Origin: Chloroherpeton thalassium ATCC 35110
GTDB taxonomy: Bacteria > Bacteroidota > Chlorobiia > Chlorobiales > Chloroherpetonaceae
Direction of reading: 5' to 3'
Assembly: GCF_000020525.1 (NCBI RefSeq)
Contig: NC_011026.1
Location: forward strand, 2,400,001 to 2,464,000
DNA length: 64,000 nt
Positions within the stretch are counted from its first letter, which is position 1; each line of letters opens with the position of its first letter. The notes beneath the pieces are model-generated. The model searched no databases, was not told the origin of the DNA, and saw nothing but the letters and a program-made list of their open reading frames with translations. Made by a program: the position numbers and the translations under genes. Shown piece after piece: positions 1-8,358 of this stretch.

Positions 1-534
1 CGCTTGCGAGACATTTTCCGCAATGACAAATTTCGACTTTAAGTCCGAAAGCCCACATTTTTCAAGCGCTTGAAGTGTGGCTTTGCCATACGGTGCAAGC
101 TCAGGATTGGCCAGCGCAACGGTTTTGACACTGTCGGCTTTCAGGCTTTGAAGGCCATCTTTGAGCGAGATTTTTCCCGCCGAAAATAAAATCAATTTTC
201 CTTTGGCATAAACGATAGGGTTTCCATCGGCAAAGCCTTCTTTGGTGAGGCGTTCGGGGTAGGACATGTCGGCGGAAAGAAATACATCATACGGCGCGCC
301 GTTCATAATTTGACTCACGAGCTTGCCGCTGGATGCGCGGGAAAATTCCAAATCGATGCCCGGATGCGTTTTTTCAAAATCTTTTTTGAGTTCGTCAATC
401 AAATAGCTCAGATTTGCTGCTGCCGCAATTCGGAGCGGCGCATCTTTTTTGGCGCTTCCGCAGCCCGAAATAGACAAGAAGCCGGCAAAAAGGAAAAAGC
501 AAATAAAACCGAAGGAAAAAATCTTGCGCGTCAT
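1..534 (-). CDS. modA: ModA-type molybdate-binding lipoprotein (3' end outside window)
   Basis: Periplasmic substrate-binding protein of a molybdate/tungstate ABC importer. The minus-strand reading frame opens with ATG at 534 and runs off the window, leaving about 178 residues. The N-terminus has a hydrophobic stretch ending in a lipobox (ISGC near residue 20), followed by the family's typical mature start (LRIAAAANLSYLIDELKKDF). Further motifs fitting ModA are SGKLVSQI, GAPYDVFLSAD and FADGNPIVYAKGKL. It starts two bases after the stop of the upstream ATPase gene, so the two are surely one transcript. A permease (modB) would be expected beyond the left edge but is not visible. The ligand could also be tungstate. 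Confidence 0.85.
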   Translation of the reverse strand, partial: MTRKIFSFGFICFFLFAGFLSISGCGSAKKDAPLRIAAAANLSYLIDELKKDFEKTHPGIDLEFSRASSGKLVSQIMNGAPYDVFLSADMSYPERLTKEGFADGNPIVYAKGKLILFSAGKISLKDGLQSLKADSVKTVALANPELAPYGKATLQALEKCGLSDLKSKFVIAENVSQA

Positions 535-536
535 GG

Positions 537-1418
537 TTAAGCGAGTTGTTGAATTTTTTTAATGATTGGGTTAAACGCTTTTGAAGCAACGAGCACTTCG
601 TCGCCAACTTGAATATCTGGAATGTCGTGTCGTGTCAGCACCACTTGCACGATTTCCGAGCCAATGCTAATCGCCGCTGAGTACATCAGATCGATTTTGA
701 CGATTTCAACGACCGTCCCGATAAAAGAATATTTTGCAGAAATATTTTTCGTGAGCAGAACTTCCTTTGGCGAGCCGGATTTGATCATTTTTCCATTTTC
801 TAAGCGAATGACTCGGTTGGCGAGCTTAAACACTTCTTGCTTGTCGTGCGAGACAAGCAAGGTCGTTAGCTGAAATTGCTCGTGGATAGATTTCAGCTCT
901 TCTTGAAGTTTGCTTCGGATGTGCATATCGAGCGCGGAAAGCGGCTCGTCGAGCAGGAGCATGTCGGGATCGCGAGCCAGCGCGCGAGCCACAGCCACGC
1001 GCTGCTGTTGGCCGCCGGAAAGTGTGTTTGGGTAACGATTGGCCAGTTCAGCCAACTCAACGGTTTCCAGCAAGCGCGTGATCGTTTGCTTGTCTTTTTT
1101 GTCCATTGCGTAGGCTAAATTTTCTGCAACGGTCATGTTTGGAAAGAGCGAGTAATTCTGAAACACGAACCCAATTTTTCGCTTTTGCGGCGGCAAGTTG
1201 ATTTTTTGTTGACTATCGAACCAAATTTTTTCACCGACTTTAATTAGGCCTGCGTCTGGCTTCTCTAAACCGGCAAGCATTCTAAGAAGCGTGGTTTTTC
1301 CGCATCCCGATTGACCAAATAAGCAAAGAAATTCTCCTTTTCTAACGCTAAAACTTAGCTCTAATTTGAATTTTCCGCCTGCGCCAATGAGTTCTTTGCT
1401 AACTTCAATAATGATCAT
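537..1418 (-). CDS. modC: Molybdate ABC transporter ATP-binding protein (ModC type)
   Basis: Cytoplasmic ATPase that energises the molybdate importer; 293 aa. Walker A is GQSGCGKT at residues 35-42, the signature is LSGGQQQRVA at about 134-143, and Walker B is LLLDEP just after it. The last 65 residues form a TOBE/Mop-like domain (FIGTVVEIVKIDLMYSAAIS), the oxyanion-sensing tail typical of ModC and shorter than usual full-length ModC (about 350 aa). ATG at 1418 is the start. It lies immediately upstream of the modA-like gene and downstream of a separate Mop-domain gene. Gene order ATPase then binding protein differs from the common modABC order. Sulfate or iron ATPases are alternatives, but the TOBE tail and both neighbours favour molybdate. 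Confidence 0.83.
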   Translation of the reverse strand: MIIIEVSKELIGAGGKFKLELSFSVRKGEFLCLFGQSGCGKTTLLRMLAGLEKPDAGLIKVGEKIWFDSQQKINLPPQKRKIGFVFQNYSLFPNMTVAENLAYAMDKKDKQTITRLLETVELAELANRYPNTLSGGQQQRVAVARALARDPDMLLLDEPLSALDMHIRSKLQEELKSIHEQFQLTTLLVSHDKQEVFKLANRVIRLENGKMIKSGSPKEVLLTKNISAKYSFIGTVVEIVKIDLMYSAAISIGSEIVQVVLTRHDIPDIQVGDEVLVASKAFNPIIKKIQQLA

Positions 1419-1504
1419 GCCGGTTTCTTCAGCCTAAAAAATTTCATAAGTGAGAATATCATGTGACTTTGAATGTCTTTTTGCTGTGCAGCCAAATTCA
1501 AAAG

Positions 1505-2053
1505 CTAATCCCGTACGGCGACTTCGAAAACAATTTCATCGGCTTTGGTAATCCATTTCACGGCTTTGCCTTTTGCCAAACCCAAATACCGATAGGCGCG
1601 CTTGGTAATGATCGATCTGATCGTTTCCTTTTCAGCAGCAATCGTGACCTCAGCGAGCAATTCACCTAATAAAATATCCTCAATGATGCCGTCCATGACA
1701 TTTGAATAGCTGACTTTATCAATTTCCGGCGCTGCAATAGCGACTTCCGTTTCTTTAAAAAGCAAATGAACCGGATGCGCTTCTTTTAAATAAGAAAGGC
1801 TTTTGGGCGTGTCTAAAATCAGCACGGTTAAGATGCCTGCGCCAGTGGCCACATCCACAAGCGAAATGCCGGCAGCACTATCAATTTTGGCAATGTATCC
1901 TTTAATTCTGTTCAATGTCGGGATGGTTCTTTTTTCAATTGGCGGCAACGGCCAAATTTCAATAGTCTGCAAGAATTCAGTATCTTCCGTCACTCTTGCC
2001 TTATAACAAAGAGAAAATAACGAAATTCGTTGGAATGTGCGATTTTCTCTCAA
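1505..2053 (-). CDS. Tandem Mop/TOBE-domain protein (molbindin-like)
   Basis: Probable cytoplasmic molybdate-binding protein or molybdate-responsive regulator. Two Mop/TOBE-like domains are visible: about residues 48-110 (NRIKGYIAKIDSAAGISLVD...) and 118-180 (MDGIIEDILLGELLAEVTI ... RSIITKRAYRYLGLAKGKAV). The second matches the classic Mop pattern with its conserved IITK and LGL-KGK motifs. No DNA-binding domain of ModE type is seen. The start is uncertain: the longest frame begins with TTG at 2053 and a GTG at 1993 is an alternative; no ATG precedes the first domain. It reads in the same direction as the ATPase gene, 86 bases upstream of it, so it is likely part of the molybdate operon. Confidence 0.7.
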   Translation of the reverse strand: MRENRTFQRISLFSLCYKARVTEDTEFLQTIEIWPLPPIEKRTIPTLNRIKGYIAKIDSAAGISLVDVATGAGILTVLILDTPKSLSYLKEAHPVHLLFKETEVAIAAPEIDKVSYSNVMDGIIEDILLGELLAEVTIAAEKETIRSIITKRAYRYLGLAKGKAVKWITKADEIVFEVAVRD

Positions 2054-2109
2054 ATTGTTTTTCTATTGAACGCATAGAAGGTCGACTTGCCGATTGCTAA
2101 ACAAATTTT

Positions 2110-3318
2110 ATGAAGCTTCTTTTTTTACGGACGGATTTTTATGGTGCGATTCGTGTTGGAGGTTCATTCTCGCATATTCGTGGATTTTTGAAAGGTATGG
2201 ACGAATTAGGTGTTGGCGTTGAAACGTCGTCTTCCGCCGAGCTTTTCGTGGGAAATCCGTATCCGTTTCATCAAATTCCGTATTCGCCGTTTTTCGATTC
2301 GTTTCCCGAAGCGCATTGCCTCGCGCACAATCGCACGCTCGAACAAAATTTGCCCGCGATTATCGAGCAAACCAAGCCCGATTTTCTTTATCAACGCCAC
2401 AGCGAGTTCATTTATGCGACATCGAAAATTGCGGAAAAATTCGGCTTGCCGCTGATTTTGGAAGTGAATAATATCGAGGCGTGGCTGAAAAAAAATTGGG
2501 GTGGAAAACTCTATTTCAAAAATTTTCTTCGTAGAGCCGAAGCGCTTCAGTTTCATAAAGCCGATGCCTTAATGGTTGTTTCCGAAGTGCTCAAGCAAGA
2601 TTTGATACGCTGGTTTGATTTGCCCGAGGAAAAAATCCATGTAAACCCAAATGGCGTTGATGTGGATGCGTTTTCCGATCGGATCGATACGGCAGCATTT
2701 TTTCAGACGCTTTCAGACGAATTAAAAAAACGGTGGCGGGGAAAGTTGCTGTGTGGGTTTGTGGGGACATTTGGCGAATGGCATGGTGTGGAAGTTTTGG
2801 CCAAATCAGTGAAGCGAGTGGTCGCGAAAAATCCATCGATTCACTTTGTTCTCATCGGTGGCGGAAAGCTTCGGAAAACGGTCGATGAAATTCTTGAAAC
2901 GGATGGCGTATCTGACTACGTAACGCTGTTGGGGTCGGTGTCGCACGAGCTTGTTCCAAAATACTTGTCGCTTTGCGATGTGCTTTTGAGCCCGCATGTC
3001 GACAATGTAGACGGGACGCCGTTTTTCGGCTCGCCAACAAAGTTATTTGAATATATGGGTTTAGGAAAAGCGATCGTCGCCTCAGGCGTGGGGCAAATCA
3101 AAGATATTTTGCGTGACGGCGAAAATGGCTTGTTAATTCCGCCAAAAGATGAAAACGCGCTGGCTGAAAGAATTCTATTTCTTGGTGAAAATCCTGATTT
3201 GCGCAATGCGCTTGGAAAAGCCGCACGGAAAGATGCGGTGGAAAAATACTCGTGGCGGGAAAATGCTCGGCGGGTACTTCAGATCGCGGAATCGCTCAAC
3301 AAAAATGAAAAACGATGA
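2110..3318 (+). CDS. Glycosyltransferase, GT4/family 1 type
   Basis: Transfers a sugar from a nucleotide donor during exopolysaccharide or O-antigen assembly on the cytoplasmic side of the membrane. 402 aa, usual GT-B length. The N-terminal half has the acceptor-domain pattern (SFSHIRGFLKGMDELG). The C-terminal half carries HVNPNGVDVDAF, CGFVGTFGEWHGV, and the nucleotide-binding EX7E-like segment in PTKLFEYMGLGKAIVASGVG. The start ATG is at 2110. The stop overlaps the next gene's start by four bases (ATGA), indicating translational coupling. It is the first gene of a plus-strand polysaccharide cluster. The sugar and linkage cannot be read from sequence. Confidence 0.85.
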   Translation: MKLLFLRTDFYGAIRVGGSFSHIRGFLKGMDELGVGVETSSSAELFVGNPYPFHQIPYSPFFDSFPEAHCLAHNRTLEQNLPAIIEQTKPDFLYQRHSEFIYATSKIAEKFGLPLILEVNNIEAWLKKNWGGKLYFKNFLRRAEALQFHKADALMVVSEVLKQDLIRWFDLPEEKIHVNPNGVDVDAFSDRIDTAAFFQTLSDELKKRWRGKLLCGFVGTFGEWHGVEVLAKSVKRVVAKNPSIHFVLIGGGKLRKTVDEILETDGVSDYVTLLGSVSHELVPKYLSLCDVLLSPHVDNVDGTPFFGSPTKLFEYMGLGKAIVASGVGQIKDILRDGENGLLIPPKDENALAERILFLGENPDLRNALGKAARKDAVEKYSWRENARRVLQIAESLNKNEKR

Positions 3319-4394
3319 CGCGACGAAGGATTATTTTTGGCCCGTATCCGCCGCCTTATGGTGGTGTCGCGATTTTCACCAGCATTTTGTATGAGCACCT
3401 TAAAGGCCACGATGTTAAGTTATGGGGATTTGGTGAAGTGTCGGGGCGAGCGATGAACGCAAGATTCTTGCTTGCTCCTTTTGGGCGCACGGGCTTTTTG
3501 AGTGTACCAGGCTTAATTTTTTTAGCCTTAAAAGATGCAAGAGGCAGTCGCATATTGGATTCAACGCATTTCTTTCTCGAACATCCGAATGCGGCTTTGG
3601 TTCACATGTGGAAAATTTTAAAGAAGATATGCGGCTTTCGCTGGATTAAGGTTTTGCACAATGGGTCGCTCCCGGAAAGATTTGAGAAATTTTCAGAAAA
3701 AGAGAAAAAACTATTTTGGACATCGATTCAGAATATTGATGAGTTTGTGGTGGTCAGCGAGGTTCTGGAAGATTGGCTGAAGCATCACTTGAAAGTTCCG
3801 CAGAAAGTGAGTTGCATTCGAAGCCTGTTGCCTTTTCCAGCGCTCTATGCTAAGCGAACACCATTGCGAGAATTGATTCAGGCAAAGTACGATAAGCTGG
3901 TTTGTTCCATTGGCGCGTTTACGTCGGATTATGGCTTTGACCAGATTATTGAAGCGGTTTCGTTAATTCGCGAAGAAACGCAAAAGGATCTTCACTTGGT
4001 GCTCATAGATGCAGGCTTTGTGGAAAATAAGTCGTTTAAGGCCGGCCTTGAACTGCGTCATCCGTGGATTACCGTTTTAAAATGGGTGCCTCATCCAGAA
4101 GTGCTCATGATTTTGGCGCATAGCGACGCGTTTGTTCGCGCCGTGAAATACGAAGCCTATGGAATTTCAAGAGTAGAAGCGCTGCTTTGCGGTACGCCGG
4201 TTCTGGCCACTAAGGTCGGCGAGCAACGCGGTTTATCTTTATTTGATTTTGGCAATATTTCCGATCTAAAATGCCTGCTTTCACTTACACTCTTTGATGA
4301 TGCAGCCTTTGCCAACCATCAGAAGTGGGTGGAATTTTACAATGGCGAAGCTGAGATCAATCTTACTCGGTTTAAAGAAGTTTTATTTCAATAA
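3315..4394 (+). CDS. Glycosyltransferase, GT4-like
   Basis: Second glycosyltransferase of the cluster, 359 aa. The N-terminus shows the glycine-rich GPYPPPYGGVAIFT motif seen in GT4 enzymes that begin with a PPxGGV loop. Later segments are IDEFVVVSEVLEDWL and, in the donor-binding half, VRAVKYEAYGISRVEALLCG, which holds an EAYG...E motif comparable to the EX7E site. It starts inside the last codons of the preceding glycosyltransferase and its stop abuts the ATG of the flippase, so the three genes form one tightly packed operon. The donor is unknown. Confidence 0.78.
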   Translation: MTRRRIIFGPYPPPYGGVAIFTSILYEHLKGHDVKLWGFGEVSGRAMNARFLLAPFGRTGFLSVPGLIFLALKDARGSRILDSTHFFLEHPNAALVHMWKILKKICGFRWIKVLHNGSLPERFEKFSEKEKKLFWTSIQNIDEFVVVSEVLEDWLKHHLKVPQKVSCIRSLLPFPALYAKRTPLRELIQAKYDKLVCSIGAFTSDYGFDQIIEAVSLIREETQKDLHLVLIDAGFVENKSFKAGLELRHPWITVLKWVPHPEVLMILAHSDAFVRAVKYEAYGISRVEALLCGTPVLATKVGEQRGLSLFDFGNISDLKCLLSLTLFDDAAFANHQKWVEFYNGEAEINLTRFKEVLFQ

Positions 4395-5660
4395 ATGATT
4401 GCAAGGTTGAAGGCTGTTCTTGACCGTTTCGGTTTAAACACACGGCTCAGCCACGATGCCATCCGTGTTTATTTATTCCAATTTCTTGGCATCGCCGCAA
4501 GTTTTGTCCTCAGCATCTTAATTGCTAGAATTTTAGGCCCCGCAGAAAAAGGCCGCTACGATTTATTTCTTCTGTTGAATTCCCTGATGATCAGTTTTGG
4601 CGTTGCTGGTGTCCCAAACGGATTGCTTTACTACATGACCAACGAGAAAAAACGGCTTGGCGAGGTTCACGGAACAGGACTTGCGACAACCGGTTTTGCT
4701 TGGCTAATCCTGTTTATCATCGGCTTTGTTTGGATTGCAAAATTTACGGCATTGCTCAACGGTTTGCCGGAATGGTGTATTTGGCTCTCGCTTTTCATTG
4801 CGCCTGCGCTGCTTTATCGGCAAATCTGGATAAACTTAATGACGGGAGCGAACGAAGCGGTGCAAATGCATCGGTTTCAGTTTTACATCATTTTGCTCAA
4901 TCTATTTGGCGGCATGTACTTAGTGTGGGCAGGCGAATTGGATTTCTCTCACACGATTTGGCTAACTGCTGGCATACAAGTGTTTGGTGCGATCATGATG
5001 GTTGCCGTTTTGCTGATGAAAGATGCGAAACTGAGCATCGATCTGTCATTGGCACGCAAAAGCTTGTCTTATGGAACATTCATATTTATTGCCAGCTTAG
5101 CAAATATCTTGCATTTTAAAGTCGATCAAATCATGATCAATGGTTGGCTTGGTACAAAATCTCTTGGCATGTATGCAGTTGGGACGAAAATTGCGGAAAT
5201 GCTGTTTATTATCGACACGGGCTTAACATCCACAGCTACTTATAAAATCAGCTCATCGTCGGTGCAAGAAAGTTATCGTTTGGCGGTAAAGCTATTTAGA
5301 GTGCAATTTGCACTGAGCGGCCTGAGTGGCCTTTTTCTTGCGCTTATCGCCTATCCGTTGATTTCGGCTGTTTATGGCGAAGCTTATCGCGAAGCCGCAC
5401 TTCCTTTAATTTATCTGATTCCTGGCATTGTTTTCTGGTCGTCGTCTAAAATTCTCTCCATCATGCTGAACTACAAATTAGGAATGGCAAAATTTGTGAT
5501 GGTATTTTCTATGATTGGCGGCTTGGTGAATGTCGTGTTGAATTATGTTTTTATTGTAATTTTCGATTTAAATATTTCTGGAGCGGCGTTGGCTTCATCA
5601 ATCAGCTATGCGATTGTCGCGTTAATTACTTTCTTAAAAGTCTATCAACTTAGAAAATGA
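4395..5660 (+). CDS. Polysaccharide flippase (Wzx/MOP family)
   Basis: Inner-membrane protein that would move lipid-linked oligosaccharides to the periplasm. 421 aa, with about 12 hydrophobic segments spread over the whole length. The typical Wzx N-terminus is present (YLFQFLGIAASFVLSILIAR, then ILGPAEKGRYDLFLL), as is the mid-protein motif KVDQIMINGWLGTKSLGMYAVG common in MATE-like polysaccharide exporters. It begins directly after the stop of the preceding glycosyltransferase with no spacer. Its place between glycosyltransferases and modifying enzymes supports a repeat-unit flippase. Confidence 0.85.
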   Translation: MIARLKAVLDRFGLNTRLSHDAIRVYLFQFLGIAASFVLSILIARILGPAEKGRYDLFLLLNSLMISFGVAGVPNGLLYYMTNEKKRLGEVHGTGLATTGFAWLILFIIGFVWIAKFTALLNGLPEWCIWLSLFIAPALLYRQIWINLMTGANEAVQMHRFQFYIILLNLFGGMYLVWAGELDFSHTIWLTAGIQVFGAIMMVAVLLMKDAKLSIDLSLARKSLSYGTFIFIASLANILHFKVDQIMINGWLGTKSLGMYAVGTKIAEMLFIIDTGLTSTATYKISSSSVQESYRLAVKLFRVQFALSGLSGLFLALIAYPLISAVYGEAYREAALPLIYLIPGIVFWSSSKILSIMLNYKLGMAKFVMVFSMIGGLVNVVLNYVFIVIFDLNISGAALASSISYAIVALITFLKVYQLRK

Positions 5661-5703
5661 TATGATGTCATCTTTCTAAGCGCGAATTCATTTTTTATTC
5701 TGA

Positions 5704-6580
5704 ATGAATATGTTATCACATGAAGAAATGGTCGGTTTGCAAGCCGAAAAACACGAACTGATCAATACGCAAAATTTCCCGACCAAAGAAGATTATGTTT
5801 TGCACTTAATACATACGTTTTCCTACGTGCAAGCTGCGAAATTAGCTAAAGGGAAAAAAGTTCTTGATGTGGGTTGCAATATGGGTTATGGGTCAAAACT
5901 CATATCGGAGACGGCGAAGCAGGTGACTGGTGTGGATGTTTCGGAAAAAGCAATAGAAGCGGCGAAGTCTCAATATGGCGGCGGCAATATGGCCTTTCAG
6001 TGCATTGATGGCAAGCGACTGCCTTTTGCGAATAATGTGTTCGACATGATTGTCAATTTTCAAGTTATCGAGCACATCGTGGATTATGATGCTTATTTGA
6101 ACGAGCTCAAACGGGTGCTTTCTCCAGACGGCTTCGTTCTTTTCACAACGCCGAACGCGTCCATGCGATTGGATCCCGGCATGAAACCTTGGAATAAATT
6201 CCATGTGCGTGAGTTTAAAAGCGATGAACTTCAAACTTTGCTTGAACGCTTTTTTCCAAAAGTTCAGGTTTTTTGGGCTTTTTGCAAGTGAAAAAACTTA
6301 TTCCGTCGAGGTAAATCGTTTAAGGAAAGATCGCGAAAATGCAAGGCGCAAGAAAAAATATGAGCGCTTTGCGCCAATCACGAAAATGATTAGGCCGGTT
6401 CTATCCGCTTTGGCAAATGCAAAAAATACGCAAGCAAACCCTCAGCCATTTGATAAAAACGAGTTCAAATTAGAAGATTTTTTTCATCAAAATAAAAATT
6501 TGGCGCAAGCATTAGATTTTCTTGCTGTTTGTTCTGAGCATGAAAATGATTTTGATATTTTACAAAAAATAAAACCATAA
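5704..6580 (+). pseudogene. SAM-dependent methyltransferase, split by a one-base frameshift
   Basis: Class I methyltransferase (Methyltransf_11 type), probably modifying a sugar of the polysaccharide. Motif I is KKVLDVGCNMGYGS at about residues 53-66, with later motifs VTGVDVSEKAIEAA and FQVIEHIVDYDAYL. The first frame stops at 6291 (195 aa) in a place where relatives continue. Dropping one T from the T6 run at 6269-6274 joins it to a second frame that reads FGLFASEKTYSVEVNRL and ends at 6580, giving about 291 aa with a charged C-terminal tail. The downstream frame has no start of its own. This may be a sequence error, a real mutation, or a protein that works in truncated form, since the SAM-binding core is complete before the break. 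Confidence 0.72.
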
Positions 6581-6648
6581 TAATATTTTTTGCTATTCAT
6601 GTCTTTGATTACAAGACAATAACAAAATTTATAAGAAGTTTATAATCT

Positions 6649-8349
6649 ATGTTATCTGCAAATTTTGTTTTAAACCATACGAGGGTCAGTTTAAAAAAAA
6701 TATTGTGGAGACATTTTTCCGAAAAAATCATCTCTCTTCAGAAAAAGCCAGCTCGATCCACTTTTTCTTTTTCTGATGAAATCCACTCGTTTTTGCGCTG
6801 CGATGAAAAATTAATTTCACAGGTGAAAAATGATGTCTTTCCCATCTTCGGATTCGAAGTTTCAATCAAGCATCCTATCGCTTGGCATCACGACCCGATT
6901 TCAAAATATACATGGCAAAAAAATCAGCCGTCGCACGCATTTTCATTTATCGATTCGCCAAAAGCGGATGTAAAAATCGTTTGGGAACTTTCGCGTTGTC
7001 AATTTTTTCCGTGCCTTGCCTTGCTGTATCGAAAAACGCAGGATGAGGCGATTCGCGAAAAATTGCTTGCGATTTGGATGTCGTGGATAGAGGAAAATCC
7101 CTTAAACTTTGGCGTGCATTGGGTGACGCCGATGGAGGTTGCCATTCGCGCTATCAATTGGATCGCGGCGTTCGAAATTCTCTCAGAAACGGATGCGTTA
7201 GGCGAGCCGCTGGCGCGGCGCATTTCGGAGAGCCTTGCCGAACACGCAACGTTTATTTATTGGAATTTGGAGTTCGGCAAAGTCACCGGAAATCATTATC
7301 TGGCCAACGGCACGGGCTTGATTTGGCTGGGGCTTTTTTTGGGACGCGCAACTTATGTTCGCAAGGGAAAAGCCATTTTGGAAGAATCGATGCGCGTACA
7401 GATTTATCAAGACGGTGTGGATTACGAAAAATCGCTTCCTTATCATAAGCTGGTGCTTGAGCTTTTCCAATTGGGCGTCGCGCTCGGCATGAAAAACGGG
7501 CTTCAGTTTTCCGCCGAGTTTGAGAAAAAATTGGAGCAAATGAAACGCTTTTGGGACGCTGCCAAAAAGCCGAATGGCAAAACGCCGAATGTCGGAGACG
7601 ATGACAGCGGCTACGTGCTGGTTTTAAGCGATTCGTTTTTAAATCCGTCTCGCAAGCAAACCGGTTCTCGGATTTTCCGAGACGGCGGGTTTGCGGTTCT
7701 TCGCCACGCCGAGATTCATCTTTTTTTTGATTTTGGCGACATCGGCATGAACGGTTGGGGCGGGCACGGCCACAACGACAGCCTTTCATTTGAGCTTTTT
7801 GCGAACGGCAAAAACCTGATTGTTGATTCCGGCACATATAATTACACTTTGTTTCAAGCCGAGCGGCAACGGCTCAGAAGCATCGCATCGCACAATACAA
7901 TTCAAATTGACGGCAAGGAACTTGTGCCGTTTCGCAACCTGTGGTCGATTCAGGCCGACACGACACAGCCAAAACTGCATGAGTGGTCGTTCGATGAAAA
8001 TCGCGATTGCATTGAGGCAAGCGTGCAAAACAACGGAGTTCGGCATCGACGGCGCATTGTTTTAGACAAAAAAGCAAATCGACTTTATCTCACAGATGTG
8101 CTTTCCGGCGATGGTCGGCACGAAGCCATGTTTCGGTTGCACTTTGCACCGGATTTGATGCCGACGCTGCAAAATCAGACTTTGCAACTGGGCGAGATTT
8201 CGTTACACTGTGAAGGCTTTTCAAATATGAACATTGCGGACAGCATTTACTCAAAAGGGTATTATCAAAAAGAAGCCAACAAAAAATTAGAAGCGAGCTT
8301 TGTTTTTGAAACAGAGTGGCAGGGGCAAATTATTTTTCAATTTTCTTAG
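6649..8349 (+). CDS. Heparinase II/III family protein
   Basis: 566 aa protein of the alginate-lyase/heparinase II/III type. An N-terminal alpha/alpha toroid is suggested by WELSRCQFFPCLALLYRK, WVTPMEVAIRAINWI and KVTGNHYLANGTGLIWLGLF. A C-terminal beta-sandwich with the Heparinase_II_III signature GGHGHNDSLSFELFANG starts near residue 370. Such proteins act as polysaccharide lyases, or as uronic-acid-related modifying enzymes inside exopolysaccharide clusters. No signal peptide is visible, although secretion would be expected for a lyase. It lies ten bases upstream of asnB, a pairing known from exosortase-type and other EPS loci. The polysaccharide substrate is unknown. Confidence 0.85.
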   Translation: MLSANFVLNHTRVSLKKILWRHFSEKIISLQKKPARSTFSFSDEIHSFLRCDEKLISQVKNDVFPIFGFEVSIKHPIAWHHDPISKYTWQKNQPSHAFSFIDSPKADVKIVWELSRCQFFPCLALLYRKTQDEAIREKLLAIWMSWIEENPLNFGVHWVTPMEVAIRAINWIAAFEILSETDALGEPLARRISESLAEHATFIYWNLEFGKVTGNHYLANGTGLIWLGLFLGRATYVRKGKAILEESMRVQIYQDGVDYEKSLPYHKLVLELFQLGVALGMKNGLQFSAEFEKKLEQMKRFWDAAKKPNGKTPNVGDDDSGYVLVLSDSFLNPSRKQTGSRIFRDGGFAVLRHAEIHLFFDFGDIGMNGWGGHGHNDSLSFELFANGKNLIVDSGTYNYTLFQAERQRLRSIASHNTIQIDGKELVPFRNLWSIQADTTQPKLHEWSFDENRDCIEASVQNNGVRHRRRIVLDKKANRLYLTDVLSGDGRHEAMFRLHFAPDLMPTLQNQTLQLGEISLHCEGFSNMNIADSIYSKGYYQKEANKKLEASFVFETEWQGQIIFQFS

Positions 8350-8358
8350 GTTCTTTTT

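Noticed and set aside
7283-7837. Antisense frame of 184 codons inside the heparinase-like gene
   Set aside because: Cys/Arg-rich shadow of a conserved gene on the plus strand.
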